A DNA stretch of 64,000 bases from Streptomyces microflavus. Lineage in GTDB: Bacteria; Actinomycetota; Actinomycetes; Streptomycetales; Streptomycetaceae. A program made the position numbers and the translations under genes. Below, in pieces: positions 8,159 through 16,626 of this stretch. How positions within the stretch are numbered: position 1 is the stretch's first letter; each line of letters opens with the position of its first letter. Below the pieces are notes generated by a model, which saw nothing but the letters and a program-made list of their open reading frames with translations, did not search any database and was not told the origin of the DNA. The stretch lies in NCBI RefSeq assembly GCF_014650075.1, contig NZ_BMUG01000001.1, positions 448,710 to 512,709 on the forward strand, given 5' to 3'.

Positions 8159-10384
8159 ATGGGCTTGTCCCGGCTCGCCGCACTGCACGGTGTCGCCACC
8201 TCCTACTCCCCGTCCCCGGATGTCACGGTGTCCGTCCCCGACGACACGGTCATCGCCGTGCTCGCCGCGCTGGGCGTGGACGCCGGCACGCCGGAGGACG
8301 TACGGAGGTCACTCGTCGCGGCTCAGGCGCGCTCACGCCTGCTGCCGCCCACCGTGGTGGTCTGGGCCGGTGAGCCGCTGCCGCCCGCGCTCACCGGGCT
8401 GCCGCCCGGCTCGGCCGTCACGGTCGAGCCGGAGCAGGCCGACGGGCCGCCGGCGCCCGCCCTCACCTGGACGGTGCCGGAGACCGCCTCGTCCTGGAAG
8501 GTCCCGGAGGCCGACCCGTCCGGGAGCGCTCCGGAGGCCGCCTCGTCCGGGACGGTCCCGGAGGCCGCCGACGGGGTCACGGAGCCGGGTGGGCCCCGGC
8601 CCGCCGCTCCCGCCGGATGGACCGAGCCCCCCTACGGCGTCCACCGCCTCCACGTCCGCGCGCCCGACCACCACGAGGCCACCGCCACCCTCGTCGTCGC
8701 CCCGGCCCGGGTCCCGCAGCCGCCCGGGCGCACCCACGGCTTCCTGGTCCAGCTCTACTCCCTGCTCTCCGCCCGCTCCTGGGGCATGGGCGACCTCGGC
8801 GACCTGGCCGACCTCGCCGCCTGGTCCGGGCGCACCCTCGGCTCCGGGTTCGTCCAGGTCAACCCGTTGCACGCGGCCGTTCCCGGGAAACCCACCGACC
8901 CCTCCCCCTACCGCCCCTCCTCGCGCCGCTTCCCCGACCCCGTGCACCTGCACGTCGAGTCGGTCCCGGAGTACGGCCACGTCCGCGACCGGGCAACGCT
9001 GGACGACCTCCGCCAGGACGCCGCCGCGCTCAGCGAGGCCGTGCTCAACAAGGGCGCGCTGATCGACCGGGACGCCGTCTGGGAGCTGAAGCGGCAGGCC
9101 CTGGAGCTGATCGCCGAGGTGCCCCTCACCCCCGGCCGCCGCGCGGCCTACTGCGACTTCCTCGCCGAGCAGGGCCAGGCCCTGGAGGACCACGCCCTGT
9201 GGTGCGCCCTCGCCGAGGTGCACGGCCCCGACTGGCACAGCTGGCCCGAGCCCCTGCGCGACCCCCGCTCCCCGGGGACCGCCCGCGCCCGCGCCGGACT
9301 GCTGGACCGGGTCGACCTCCACTGCCGCCTCGCCTGGCTGACCGCCACCCAGCTCGCCGACGCCCAGCGGGCCGCCGAGGACGCCGGGATGGAGATCGGC
9401 ATCGTCCACGACCTGGCCGTCGGCGTGCACCCGGCGGGGGCCGACACCTGGGCCCAGCAGGACGCCTTCGCCCACGGCATGTCCGTCGGTGCGCCCCCGG
9501 ACGCCTTCAACGCGCGCGGCCAGGACTGGGGCCTGCCGCCCTGGCGCCCCGATGTGCTCGCCGCCACCGGTTACGCCGCCTTCCGGGGCCTGCTGCGCGG
9601 CCTGCTGGCCCAAGCGGGCGCCCTGCGCATCGACCACGTCATGGGCCTCTTCCGGCTCTGGTGGGTGCCGGAGGGCCGGCCGCCCACCGACGGTACGTAC
9701 GTCGCCCAGGACGCCGAGGCCATGCTCGCCGTCCTCGTCCTGGAGGCCCACCGTGCCGGTTCCGTCGTCGTCGGCGAGGACCTCGGCACCGTCGAGCCCG
9801 GCGTCCGCGAGGCCCTCGCCCGGCGCGGGGTCCTCGGCACCTCCGTCCTCTGGTTCGAGCGCGACTGGGACGGTGACGGCCGCCCGCTGGCCCCCGAGAA
9901 GTGGCGGCGCGACTGCCTCGCCACCGCCACCACCCACGACCTGCCCTCCACCGCCGCCCGGCTGACCGGTGATCATGTGACGCTCCGTCACCGCCTCGGC
10001 CTGCTCACCCGCCCCCTGGACGAGGAGCTCACCGAGGACGTCACCTCCACCGCCGAATGGCTCGCCCTCCTCGCCCGGCTGCGGATGCTCCCCGAGGGCG
10101 ACGGCAACGAGGAGGCGGCCGTCCGCGCCGTCCACCGCTTCCTGCTCGCCACCCCCGCCCGGATGACGGGCGTCTGGCTCCCCGACACCGTCGGCGACCG
10201 CCGCCCGCAGAACCTCCCCGGCACCTGGGACCAGTACCCCAACTGGCGGCTGCCCGTCGCCGACGCGGAGGGCCACCCCGTCACCCTGGAGGAGATCGCC
10301 GCCTCGCCCCGGCTGCACGGACTGATGGACGTCCTGCGGCCCACAAGGGCCCGTACGGCACCCCCGGGCGAGCGCCCCGCCTAG
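8159..10384 (+). CDS. malQ: 4-alpha-glucanotransferase
   Basis: Amylomaltase (GH77), 741 residues, which transfers alpha-1,4-glucan segments in maltodextrin and glycogen metabolism in the cytoplasm. The ATG at 8159 has AGGAG upstream, within the preceding ORF. Catalytic features are present: RIDHVMG with the nucleophile Asp, GEDLGTV with the acid/base Glu, and THDLPST. The substrate loop GAPPDAFNARGQDWGLPPW is also seen. The N-terminal about 150 residues form the extra domain of long actinobacterial MalQ proteins. Inside this domain, about residues 105-140, there are four copies of a 9-residue repeat that look like an insertion in a linker. It ends 20 bases before the next start. Confidence 0.93.
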   Translation: MGLSRLAALHGVATSYSPSPDVTVSVPDDTVIAVLAALGVDAGTPEDVRRSLVAAQARSRLLPPTVVVWAGEPLPPALTGLPPGSAVTVEPEQADGPPAPALTWTVPETASSWKVPEADPSGSAPEAASSGTVPEAADGVTEPGGPRPAAPAGWTEPPYGVHRLHVRAPDHHEATATLVVAPARVPQPPGRTHGFLVQLYSLLSARSWGMGDLGDLADLAAWSGRTLGSGFVQVNPLHAAVPGKPTDPSPYRPSSRRFPDPVHLHVESVPEYGHVRDRATLDDLRQDAAALSEAVLNKGALIDRDAVWELKRQALELIAEVPLTPGRRAAYCDFLAEQGQALEDHALWCALAEVHGPDWHSWPEPLRDPRSPGTARARAGLLDRVDLHCRLAWLTATQLADAQRAAEDAGMEIGIVHDLAVGVHPAGADTWAQQDAFAHGMSVGAPPDAFNARGQDWGLPPWRPDVLAATGYAAFRGLLRGLLAQAGALRIDHVMGLFRLWWVPEGRPPTDGTYVAQDAEAMLAVLVLEAHRAGSVVVGEDLGTVEPGVREALARRGVLGTSVLWFERDWDGDGRPLAPEKWRRDCLATATTHDLPSTAARLTGDHVTLRHRLGLLTRPLDEELTEDVTSTAEWLALLARLRMLPEGDGNEEAAVRAVHRFLLATPARMTGVWLPDTVGDRRPQNLPGTWDQYPNWRLPVADAEGHPVTLEEIAASPRLHGLMDVLRPTRARTAPPGERPA
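8471..8578 (+). repeat. Four 27-bp tandem repeats within malQ
   Basis: Units at 8471-8497, 8498-8524, 8525-8551 and 8552-8578 encode TVPETASSW, KVPEADPSG, SAPEAASSG and TVPEAADGV. All are in frame and lie in the N-terminal domain, away from the catalytic barrel. Confidence 0.75.
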
Positions 10385-10392
10385 GCGTTCGC

Positions 10393-10398
10393 TACGTT
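10393..10398 (+). promoter_or_regulatory. -10 box of a leaderless transcript
   Basis: TACGTT, 6 bases before the GTG at 10405, with no ribosome binding site between. No clear -35 box is seen. Confidence 0.45.
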
Positions 10399-10404
10399 GG
10401 CACC

Positions 10405-10635
10405 GTGGACAAGAAGAACGCTAAGCGCGCCGGCGTCGTTGCGGCCGGGACGACGCTGATGATGCTGCTCATGTCGGCCCCGGCACTCGCGCTCACGCCC
10501 GACGACGGTGACGACCCGGGTCCGGGCCTGAGCGCGATGGAGACCATCGGTCTCTACGTCATCGCGCCCATCGCCCTGTTCCTGGTGATCACGGCCCTGG
10601 TCATGGTCCTGGACAAGTCCAAGAAGCAGGTCTGA
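10405..10635 (+). CDS. Small secreted or membrane-anchored protein
   Basis: 76 residues. The start is GTG at 10405, probably leaderless. A basic N-terminus and hydrophobic stretch (GVVAAGTTLMMLLMSAPALA) form a signal peptide. A short acidic segment (DDGDDPGPG) and one membrane helix (ETIGLYVIAPIALFLVITAL) follow, then a basic tail. The predicted topology is an outside loop with a C-terminal anchor. I do not recognise a family. It lies immediately behind malQ and ahead of a terminator, so it may be co-transcribed with malQ as well as having its own start. Confidence 0.72.
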   Translation: MDKKNAKRAGVVAAGTTLMMLLMSAPALALTPDDGDDPGPGLSAMETIGLYVIAPIALFLVITALVMVLDKSKKQV

Positions 10636-10654
10636 CCCGCACACGTACGAAGGG

Positions 10655-10686
10655 TGCGCCGCCGGTAGGAGCTACCGCGCGGCGCA
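10655..10686 (+). terminator. Terminator after the small membrane protein
   Basis: TGCGCCGC-CGGTAG pairs with CTACCG-C-GCGGCGCA through a 3-base loop (gag) with one bulged C. It is 20 bases past the stop codon. Confidence 0.65.
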
Positions 10687-10714
10687 TCCGCATGTCCGGC
10701 ACCGGACGACACGG

Positions 10715-10750
10715 ACGGCAGGGACGGCAGGGATGGCACGGGCGGCACCC
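10715..10750 (+). repeat. Four 9-bp direct repeats before the lysR-type gene
   Basis: Four head-to-tail copies (ACGGCAGGG, ACGGCAGGG, ATGGCACGG, GCGGCACCC) end 3 bases before the putative -10 box of the LysR gene. They occupy the place of the -35 region. Confidence 0.5.
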
Positions 10751-10753
10751 CGG

Positions 10754-10759
10754 TAGGTT
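10754..10759 (+). promoter_or_regulatory. -10 box of a leaderless transcript (LysR gene)
   Basis: TAGGTT lies 6 bases before the ATG at 10766. No ribosome binding site is seen. Confidence 0.5.
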
Positions 10760-10765
10760 GCGGCC

Positions 10766-11695
10766 ATGACCGAGTGGGACGTCAAGAAGCTCCGTATCCT
10801 GCGCACCCTGCGGGACCGCGGCACGGTGACGGCGACTGCCGAGGCGCTCCTGATGACCCCCTCCGCCGTCTCCCAGCAGCTCACCAACCTGGCCAGGCAG
10901 CTCGGCGTGGAGCTCCTGGAGCCCCAGGGCCGCCGGGTCCGCCTCACCGACGCCGCCCACCTCGTCCTGCGCCACGCCGAGGCGGTCTTCGCCCAGCTGG
11001 AGCGGGCGGATGCCGAGCTCACCGGCTATCTGCGCGGCGAGGCGGGAGAGGTCAGGGTCGGCGCGTTCTCCACCGCCGTACCCGCCCTCGTCGTCCCCGC
11101 CGTGAGGCTCCTGCGCGCCGAGGGGCGCCCGGGGCCCGACGTACGCGTACGGGAGGCCGAGGCGGCCCAGGCGTACGAGCTGCTCACCGCCGGTGAGGTC
11201 GACCTGGCCCTGTCGCTGGCCGCCCACGCCCCGACCGCCCGCGACCCCCGCTTCTCCCTCTTCCCGCTGCTGGCCGACCCGCTGGACGTGGCCCTCCCCG
11301 CCGGCCATCCCCTGGCCGACGCGCCCGCGCTGCGCCTCGCGGACCTGGCCGCCGACCGCTGGATCTTCGGCGGCTCGGGCCCCTGGTCCGAGATCACCAC
11401 GGCCGCCTGCGAGGCGGCGGGCTTCGTCCCCGAGCAGGCCCACAGCGCCGCCGGCTGGACCGCGATCCTCGCCCTGGTCGAGGCGGGCATGGGCGTCGCC
11501 CTCGTCCCCCGGATGGCCTCCCGTGAGCAGCGCCGCGAGGGCGTGGTGATGCGGGTCCTGGAGGCGGACCGGCCGCGCCGCCATGTGGTGGCGGCGGTCC
11601 GGCACGGGGCTTCGAGCGGCCCGGCGGTGGCCCGGGTGCTCAAAGCGCTCACGGACGTCGCGGCATCGTTCGGCCGAGATGGATCGTTCAGCTGA
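10766..11695 (+). CDS. LysR-family transcriptional regulator
   Basis: 309 residues. An N-terminal winged helix covers about residues 5-65, with the recognition helix in LLMTPSAVSQQLTNLARQLG. A periplasmic-binding-protein-like effector domain follows from about residue 90 (VRVGAFSTAVPALVVPA, LVEAGMGVALVPRMA). The start appears leaderless. The gene precedes allantoicase in the same direction with 64 bases between, so it may control allantoicase or the purine nitrogen pathway; that is inference only, since LysR regulators more often sit divergent from their target. A palindrome overlaps its stop codon. Confidence 0.88.
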   Translation: MTEWDVKKLRILRTLRDRGTVTATAEALLMTPSAVSQQLTNLARQLGVELLEPQGRRVRLTDAAHLVLRHAEAVFAQLERADAELTGYLRGEAGEVRVGAFSTAVPALVVPAVRLLRAEGRPGPDVRVREAEAAQAYELLTAGEVDLALSLAAHAPTARDPRFSLFPLLADPLDVALPAGHPLADAPALRLADLAADRWIFGGSGPWSEITTAACEAAGFVPEQAHSAAGWTAILALVEAGMGVALVPRMASREQRREGVVMRVLEADRPRRHVVAAVRHGASSGPAVARVLKALTDVAASFGRDGSFS

Positions 11696-11702
11696 GCTGA
11701 AC
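11686..11702. promoter_or_regulatory. Palindrome between the LysR gene and allantoicase
   Basis: GTTCAGCTGAGCTGAAC is a perfect inverted repeat with 8-bp arms. It overlaps the LysR stop codon and ends 57 bases before the allantoicase ATG. It could be an operator for allantoicase; it lacks the T-run of a terminator. Confidence 0.4.
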
Positions 11703-11759
11703 AGTATCTGCGAAAACTTTCGATGGACCTGATGAGTCCGGTGGCGCGAAGGTAAGGGC

Positions 11760-12914
11760 ATGACCTTCGACGCGAGCGAGACCACATTCCAGAACTCCGA
11801 CACCGATCCCCACGCCAATGACGCCGCGCCCTACGGCGGCGGCGACCCGTACGCCGACTACCGCGAGGCGGGCGACCTCCCCTTCACCGAACTCGTCGAC
11901 CTCGCCGACCGCCGCCTCGGCGCGGGCGTGATCGCCGCCAACGACGAGTTCTTCGCCCAGCGCGAGAACCTCCTCCTGCGCGAACGCGCCGTCTTCGACC
12001 CCGAGCACTTCGGCCACAAGGGCAAGATCATGGACGGCTGGGAGACCCGCCGCCGCCGTGGCACCGACGCCTCCCACCCCTTCCCGGCCCCCGAGGACCG
12101 CGACTGGGCGATCGTCCGCCTCGGCGCCCCCGGCATCGTGCGCGGCCTGGTCGTGGACACCGCGCACTTCCGCGGCAACTACCCCCAGCGCGTATCGGTG
12201 CAGGCCACCGCCGTCGAAGGCGCCCCGAGCCCCGAAGAGCTGCTCGCCGACGACGTGAAGTGGGAGGAGATCCTCCCGCCCACCCCCGTACGCGGCCACG
12301 CGGCCAACGCCTTCGAGATCACCGGCGGCCGCCGCTACACCCACCTCCGCCTCTGCCAGCACCCCGACGGAGGCATAGCCCGCCTGCGCGTGCACGGCGA
12401 GGTCGTACCGGACCCGGCCTGGATCGCCGCGCTCGGTACGGTCGACCTGGTCTCGGTGCTCAACGGCGGTACGTACGAGGACGCCTCCGACCGCTTCTAC
12501 TCCTCGCCCACCCAGATCATCCTGCCGGGCACCTCCCGCAAGATGGACGACGGCTGGGAGAACCGCCGCCGCCGGGTCCGCGACACCAACGACTGGGTCC
12601 GCTTCCGCCTCCCCGCCCAGGGCGCCGTCCGCGCGGTCGAGATCGACACCGCCTACCTCAAGGGCAACTCCGCCGGCTGGATCGCCCTCCAGGGCCGTAA
12701 CGGCGACACCGGCGAGTGGTTCGAGATCATCCCGCGCACCCGCCTCCAGCCCGACACCCTCCACCGCTTCGTGCTCCGCGCCCAGGCCGTCGTCACCCAC
12801 GTCCGGCTGGACGCCTTCCCCGACGGCGGGGTGGCCCGGATGCGGCTGCACGGCAGCTTCACGGAGTCCGGCACGGCCGCGCTCACCCGCCGCTACGAGG
12901 AGTCGGGCGCGTAA
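11760..12914 (+). CDS. alc: Allantoicase
   Basis: Hydrolyses allantoate to ureidoglycolate and urea in purine breakdown. 384 residues, starting at ATG 11760 behind GAAGG and AAGG. The protein shows the two homologous jelly-roll halves typical of the family, each with its own copy of a motif: KIMDGWETRRRR near residue 90 and KMDDGWENRRRR near residue 262, each followed by a RGLVVDTAHFRGN / RAVEIDTAYLKGN strand. The length is usual. No other ureide or allantoin gene is in the window, so the gene is separated from the rest of its pathway. It is convergent with the secreted protein behind it. Confidence 0.93.
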   Translation: MTFDASETTFQNSDTDPHANDAAPYGGGDPYADYREAGDLPFTELVDLADRRLGAGVIAANDEFFAQRENLLLRERAVFDPEHFGHKGKIMDGWETRRRRGTDASHPFPAPEDRDWAIVRLGAPGIVRGLVVDTAHFRGNYPQRVSVQATAVEGAPSPEELLADDVKWEEILPPTPVRGHAANAFEITGGRRYTHLRLCQHPDGGIARLRVHGEVVPDPAWIAALGTVDLVSVLNGGTYEDASDRFYSSPTQIILPGTSRKMDDGWENRRRRVRDTNDWVRFRLPAQGAVRAVEIDTAYLKGNSAGWIALQGRNGDTGEWFEIIPRTRLQPDTLHRFVLRAQAVVTHVRLDAFPDGGVARMRLHGSFTESGTAALTRRYEESGA

Positions 12915-12950
12915 CCCCCGTAGCCCCGTAAAGCACCGCCCCCCCAGTTC

Positions 12951-12994
12951 CCGCCCGGCGGACGGCTGCGCTCCTGCGCCCGCCCGCCGGGCGG
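12951..12994. terminator. Bidirectional terminator, alc / secreted protein
   Basis: CCGCCCGGCGG at 12951-12961 pairs with CCGCCGGGCGG at 12984-12994, between two convergent genes. Confidence 0.6.
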
Positions 12995-13014
12995 ATTCCA
13001 ACGGGTCCCTCGGC

Positions 13015-13545
13015 TCAGGCGGCGTACGCGGAGAACCGCAGCGTCTGCGCCAGCACCCGCCAGGTCACCCAGGCGAACGCGCTGTTCGCGGTGGTGCAGA
13101 ACGCCTCGTCCGTGCAGTCGGTGGGCCGGTCCTGCCAGGCGCGGACGGTCAGGGTGTGGAAGCCGAGGGTCCGCGAGAACGCGAAGCGGATGTGCATGCC
13201 CCGGCCCAGCTGGTGCCCCGGCAACGTGTTGATCTGGAAGAAGTCGTTCCCGATGTACTCGACCTCGACCGGGTTCCCGCCCAGCAGCTCGCAGCGCGCC
13301 CCGGCCCGGATCCGGCTCGGGCAGGCGCCACTGACCGGGAAGAGCCAGAAGTGGTCCGTCAGCTGCTCCCGGACCGCGTGCGCGCCGGTGAACGGGTGCA
13401 GCCCGAGGCTGTATCCGTACGTATAGAGGCCGTAGCAGCCCGACGGGCCCGCGCGGCAGTCCGTACGGGCCCCCGCGGGGGAGGGGCCCGTCAGCAGCCC
13501 CGCGCACAGGGCCAGCGCGACCGGCACGGCGGCGAAGCCGGGCAT
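13015..13545 (-). CDS. Secreted protein of unknown function
   Basis: 176 residues. ATG at 13545 is preferred over the upstream in-frame start because GGGAGG stands 4 bases before it and a signal peptide follows directly (PGFAAVPVALALCAGLLTG, cleavage near AGA-RT). The mature protein is about 150 residues with at least six cysteines (DCRAGPSGC, GACPSR, CELLGG, DCTDEAFC), suggesting disulphide bonds outside the cell. It is rich in aromatic residues and looks like a compact beta domain. I do not recognise the family. The gene stands alone between the allantoicase terminator and the 3' end of pepN. Confidence 0.75.
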   Translation of the reverse strand: MPGFAAVPVALALCAGLLTGPSPAGARTDCRAGPSGCYGLYTYGYSLGLHPFTGAHAVREQLTDHFWLFPVSGACPSRIRAGARCELLGGNPVEVEYIGNDFFQINTLPGHQLGRGMHIRFAFSRTLGFHTLTVRAWQDRPTDCTDEAFCTTANSAFAWVTWRVLAQTLRFSAYAA

Positions 13546-13620
13546 CGACCCTCCCGTGGCCTGCGACCGAAGCATCCTGCGACGACCCTTCGGACGCTAG
13601 GCCACGGGAGACCACCCCGC

Positions 13621-13671
13621 GCGCGGGCGTACGGCAAACGCGCGGGCGTACGGCAGACGCGGGCGTACGCC
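13621..13671. repeat. 19-bp direct repeats in the pepN downstream region
   Basis: Two nearly identical 19-bp units (13621-13639 and 13640-13658, GCGCGGGCGTACGGCA core) and a partial third (13659-13671), in the short gap between pepN and the secreted protein gene. Confidence 0.6.
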
Positions 13672-13721
13672 AAGGGGGCGCCCCCGCCGCCGCAGCGGAG
13701 AGGACGCCCCCGGGAGGTGCG

Positions 13722-16298
13722 TTACGCGGTGGCCGCCGCCGCGTCCGCCGCCTGGGCCTTCAGGGAGCGCTCCACGCCCGCCCGCGACTCCGACATCAGC
13801 CGGCGCAGAGCGGCGCTCGGCTCGGCCGAGTCCAGCCACGCGTCCGTGGCGTCCAGCGTCTCCTGGGAGACGTGGAGCGTCGGGTAGAGGCCCACGATGA
13901 TCTGCTGGGCCATCTCGTGGCTGCGCGAGTCCGAGATGCCCTTCACCGAGGCGAAGTACTTCTCCACGTACGGCGCCAGCAGCTCACGCTGGTCGGGCTG
14001 GACGAAGCCGCTGATGACCGCTTCCTGGAGCGCGTTGGGCAGGTTGCCCGACTCCACGACCGAGGCCCACGCCTCCGCCTTGGCCTCCTCCGAGGGCTGC
14101 GCGGCCCGTGCGACGGCCGCGTGGCGCTCGCCCGCCGCCGTCCTGTCCCGCTCGTACTCGGCGGCGATCTCCTCCTCGTCCAGCAGCCCGACCGCGGCCA
14201 GCCGCTGCACGAACGTCCAGCGCAGCTCGGTGTCGACGGTCAGGCCCTCGATCGCCTCCGTACCGTCCAGCAGCGACTGGAGCAGGTCCAGCTGCTGAGG
14301 GTTGCGGGCCGTCGCCGCGAAGGCGCGGGCCCACGCCAGCTGGTGGTCGCTGCCCGGCTCCGCCGCCCGCAGGTGCGCCAGCGTGGCGTCCGTCCACTGG
14401 TTGAGGGCGGCCTCACGGGTCTGCGGGGCCGCGTACAGGTCCAGGGCCAGCTTCAGCTGACGGTGCAGCGACTGGACGACGCCGATGTCCGACTCCTTGC
14501 CGATGCCCGAGAGCACCAGCGACAGGTAGTCCCGGGTCGGCAGCTCGCCGTCGCGGGTCATGTCCCAGGCGGAGGCCCAGCACAAGGCGCGCGGCAGCGA
14601 CTCGGTGAAGTCGCCCAGGTGCTCGGTGACGACCCGCAGCGACTCCTCGTCCAGGCGGACCTTCGCGTACGAGAGGTCGTCGTCGTTGAGGAGGACGACC
14701 GCCGGGCGGGCCTTGCCCACCAGGTCCGGCACGGAGGTGCGCTCGCCGTCGACGTCCAGCTCGATCCGGTCCGTCCGGACGAGCTTGCCGTCCGCGTTCA
14801 GGTCGTAGCAGCCGACCGCGATCCGGTGCGGGCGCAGCGTCGGCTCGCCCTTGGCGCCGGCGGGCAGCGCCGGGGCCTCCTGGAGGACGGTGAAGGAGGT
14901 GACGTGACCGTTCTCGTCGGTCTCGATCTCCGGGCGCAGGATGTTGATGCCGGCCGTCTCCAGCCACGCCTTCGACCAGGTCTTCAGGTCACGGCCGGAG
15001 GTCTTCTCCAGCGCGCCCAGCAGGTCGCTCAGGCGGGTGTTGCCGAAGGCGTGCGCCTTGAAGTACGCCTGTACGCCCTGGAAGAACGCGTCCTTGCCGA
15101 CGTACGCCACGAGCTGCTTGAGCACCGAGGCGCCCTTCGCGTACGTGATCCCGTCGAAGTTGACGAGGACGTCCTCCAGGTCCCCGATGTCCGCCATGAT
15201 CGGGTGCGTGGAGGGCAGCTGGTCCTGCCGGTACGCCCAGGTCTTCATGGAGTTGGCGAACGTGGTCCAGGAGTGCGGCCACTTCGAGCCCTCGGCGTCC
15301 GCCTGGCAGGCGATCGAGGTGTAGGTGGCGAACGACTCGTTCAGCCAGAGGTCGTTCCACCACTCCATCGTCACGAGGTCGCCGAACCACATGTGGGCCA
15401 GCTCGTGCAGAATCGTCTCGGCCCGCACCTCGTACGCCGCGTCCGTCACCTTGGAGCGGAAGACGTACTGGTCGCGGATGGTGACCGCGCCCGCGTTCTC
15501 CATCGCGCCCGCGTTGAACTCCGGGACGAAGAGCTGGTCGTACTTGGCGAACGGGTACGCGTAGTCGAACTTCTCCTGGAACCACTCGAAGCCCTGCCGG
15601 GTGACGGCGAAGATGTCCTCCGCGTCCAGGTACTCCGCGAGCGAGGGGCGGCAGTAGATGCCGAGCGGGACGGACTGGCCGTCCTTCTCGTAGCTGCTGT
15701 GCACCGAGTGGTACGGGCCGACGATGAGGGCCGTGATGTACGTGGAGATGCGCGGCGTCGGCTCGAACGTCCAGACGTCGTCCTTCGGCTCCGGCGTCGG
15801 CGAGTTCGAGATGACCGTCCAGCCGGCGGGGGCCTTCACCGTGAACTGGAACGTGGCCTTCAGGTCCGGCTGCTCGAAGGACGCGAAGACGCGGCGGGCG
15901 TCCGGCACCTCGAACTGGGTGTACAGATAGGCCTGCTCGTCGACCGGGTCGACGAACCGGTGCAGGCCCTCACCGGTGTTGGTGTACGCGCAGTCCGCGA
16001 CGACCTTCAGCTCGTTGGCGCCCTCGCGCAGCCCGGCCAGGGCGATCCGTGAGTCACGGAACACGGCGGCGACGTCCAGCGCCTCACCGTTGAGCACGGC
16101 CTCGTGGACGGCCGGGGCGACCAGGTCGACGAAGGTCTCCGCACCGGCCTCCGCGGAGTCGAAGCGCACGGTGGTCACGGACCTGTAGGTGCCGCCCTCC
16201 TGCGCTCCGGAGAGGTCGAGATCGATCTCGTACGCGTCCACGGTCAGCAGGCGCGCCCGCTCCTGTGCCTCTTCGCGGGTCAGATTCGTGCCAGGCAC
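13722..16298 (-). CDS. pepN: Aminopeptidase N (M1 metallopeptidase), first copy
   Basis: Cytoplasmic zinc aminopeptidase that trims N-terminal residues from peptides, 858 residues, matching the known Streptomyces PepN length of about 857. GTG at 16298 is chosen because AAGGAG precedes it by 8 bases and the protein then begins PGTNLTREEAQERARLLTV. The substrate motif GAMENAG is followed by the zinc site HELAH (residues 298-302), with the third ligand Glu in NESFATY. The C-terminal half is the helical ERAP1-like domain. A paralogue lies at 23261-25873. The start is divergent from the toxin-antitoxin pair, with 103 bases between. Confidence 0.95.
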   Translation of the reverse strand: MPGTNLTREEAQERARLLTVDAYEIDLDLSGAQEGGTYRSVTTVRFDSAEAGAETFVDLVAPAVHEAVLNGEALDVAAVFRDSRIALAGLREGANELKVVADCAYTNTGEGLHRFVDPVDEQAYLYTQFEVPDARRVFASFEQPDLKATFQFTVKAPAGWTVISNSPTPEPKDDVWTFEPTPRISTYITALIVGPYHSVHSSYEKDGQSVPLGIYCRPSLAEYLDAEDIFAVTRQGFEWFQEKFDYAYPFAKYDQLFVPEFNAGAMENAGAVTIRDQYVFRSKVTDAAYEVRAETILHELAHMWFGDLVTMEWWNDLWLNESFATYTSIACQADAEGSKWPHSWTTFANSMKTWAYRQDQLPSTHPIMADIGDLEDVLVNFDGITYAKGASVLKQLVAYVGKDAFFQGVQAYFKAHAFGNTRLSDLLGALEKTSGRDLKTWSKAWLETAGINILRPEIETDENGHVTSFTVLQEAPALPAGAKGEPTLRPHRIAVGCYDLNADGKLVRTDRIELDVDGERTSVPDLVGKARPAVVLLNDDDLSYAKVRLDEESLRVVTEHLGDFTESLPRALCWASAWDMTRDGELPTRDYLSLVLSGIGKESDIGVVQSLHRQLKLALDLYAAPQTREAALNQWTDATLAHLRAAEPGSDHQLAWARAFAATARNPQQLDLLQSLLDGTEAIEGLTVDTELRWTFVQRLAAVGLLDEEEIAAEYERDRTAAGERHAAVARAAQPSEEAKAEAWASVVESGNLPNALQEAVISGFVQPDQRELLAPYVEKYFASVKGISDSRSHEMAQQIIVGLYPTLHVSQETLDATDAWLDSAEPSAALRRLMSESRAGVERSLKAQAADAAAATA

Positions 16299-16378
16299 GC
16301 GGTCATCTCCTTCGATGGTGACGTTTCGGATCATCCTTCCATGTCCGGCCCTGCTGGACGATGGGTAGCGCCCCCTTC

Positions 16379-16391
16379 CTACCGCTGGTAG
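16379..16391. promoter_or_regulatory. Operator-like palindrome overlapping the antitoxin promoter
   Basis: CTACC-gct-GGTAG overlaps the putative -10 box TAGCAT. A related CCATGGTA follows before the ATG. Autorepression by the ribbon-helix-helix antitoxin, as in other type II modules, would fit. Confidence 0.5.
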
Positions 16392-16394
16392 CAT
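16389..16394 (+). promoter_or_regulatory. -10 box of a leaderless transcript (antitoxin)
   Basis: TAGCAT lies 7 bases before the antitoxin ATG at 16402. There is no ribosome binding site. Confidence 0.45.
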
Positions 16395-16401
16395 CCATGG
16401 T

Positions 16402-16626
16402 ATGAAGATCAGTGTGAGTCTGCCGCAGGAGGATGTCGCCTTCGTCGACGAGTACGCGGCGAAGACCGACGCGGATTCCCGGTCCGCTGTCATACACGCC
16501 GCTATCGAATTGCTGCGTACCGCGGGCCTGGAGGCGGAGTACACCGAGGCGTTCCAGGAATGGGACGCGAGTGAGGACGCCGCTCTGTGGGACCGCACAG
16601 TGGCCGACGGGCTCACAGATGCGTAG
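16402..16626 (+). CDS. Ribbon-helix-helix antitoxin (MazE-like)
   Basis: 74 residues. The N-terminus is a ribbon-helix-helix DNA-binding domain (MKISVSLPQEDVAFVDEYA followed by SRSAVIHAAIELLR). The acidic C-terminal half (EYTEAFQEWDASEDAALWD) is the likely toxin-neutralising part. Its TAG stop overlaps the toxin ATG by 8 bases, so translation is coupled. It should bind and inhibit the MazF-like product and repress its own promoter. Type II pairs of this type are common in actinomycetes. Whether this one is active cannot be seen from sequence. Confidence 0.85.
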   Translation: MKISVSLPQEDVAFVDEYAAKTDADSRSAVIHAAIELLRTAGLEAEYTEAFQEWDASEDAALWDRTVADGLTDA

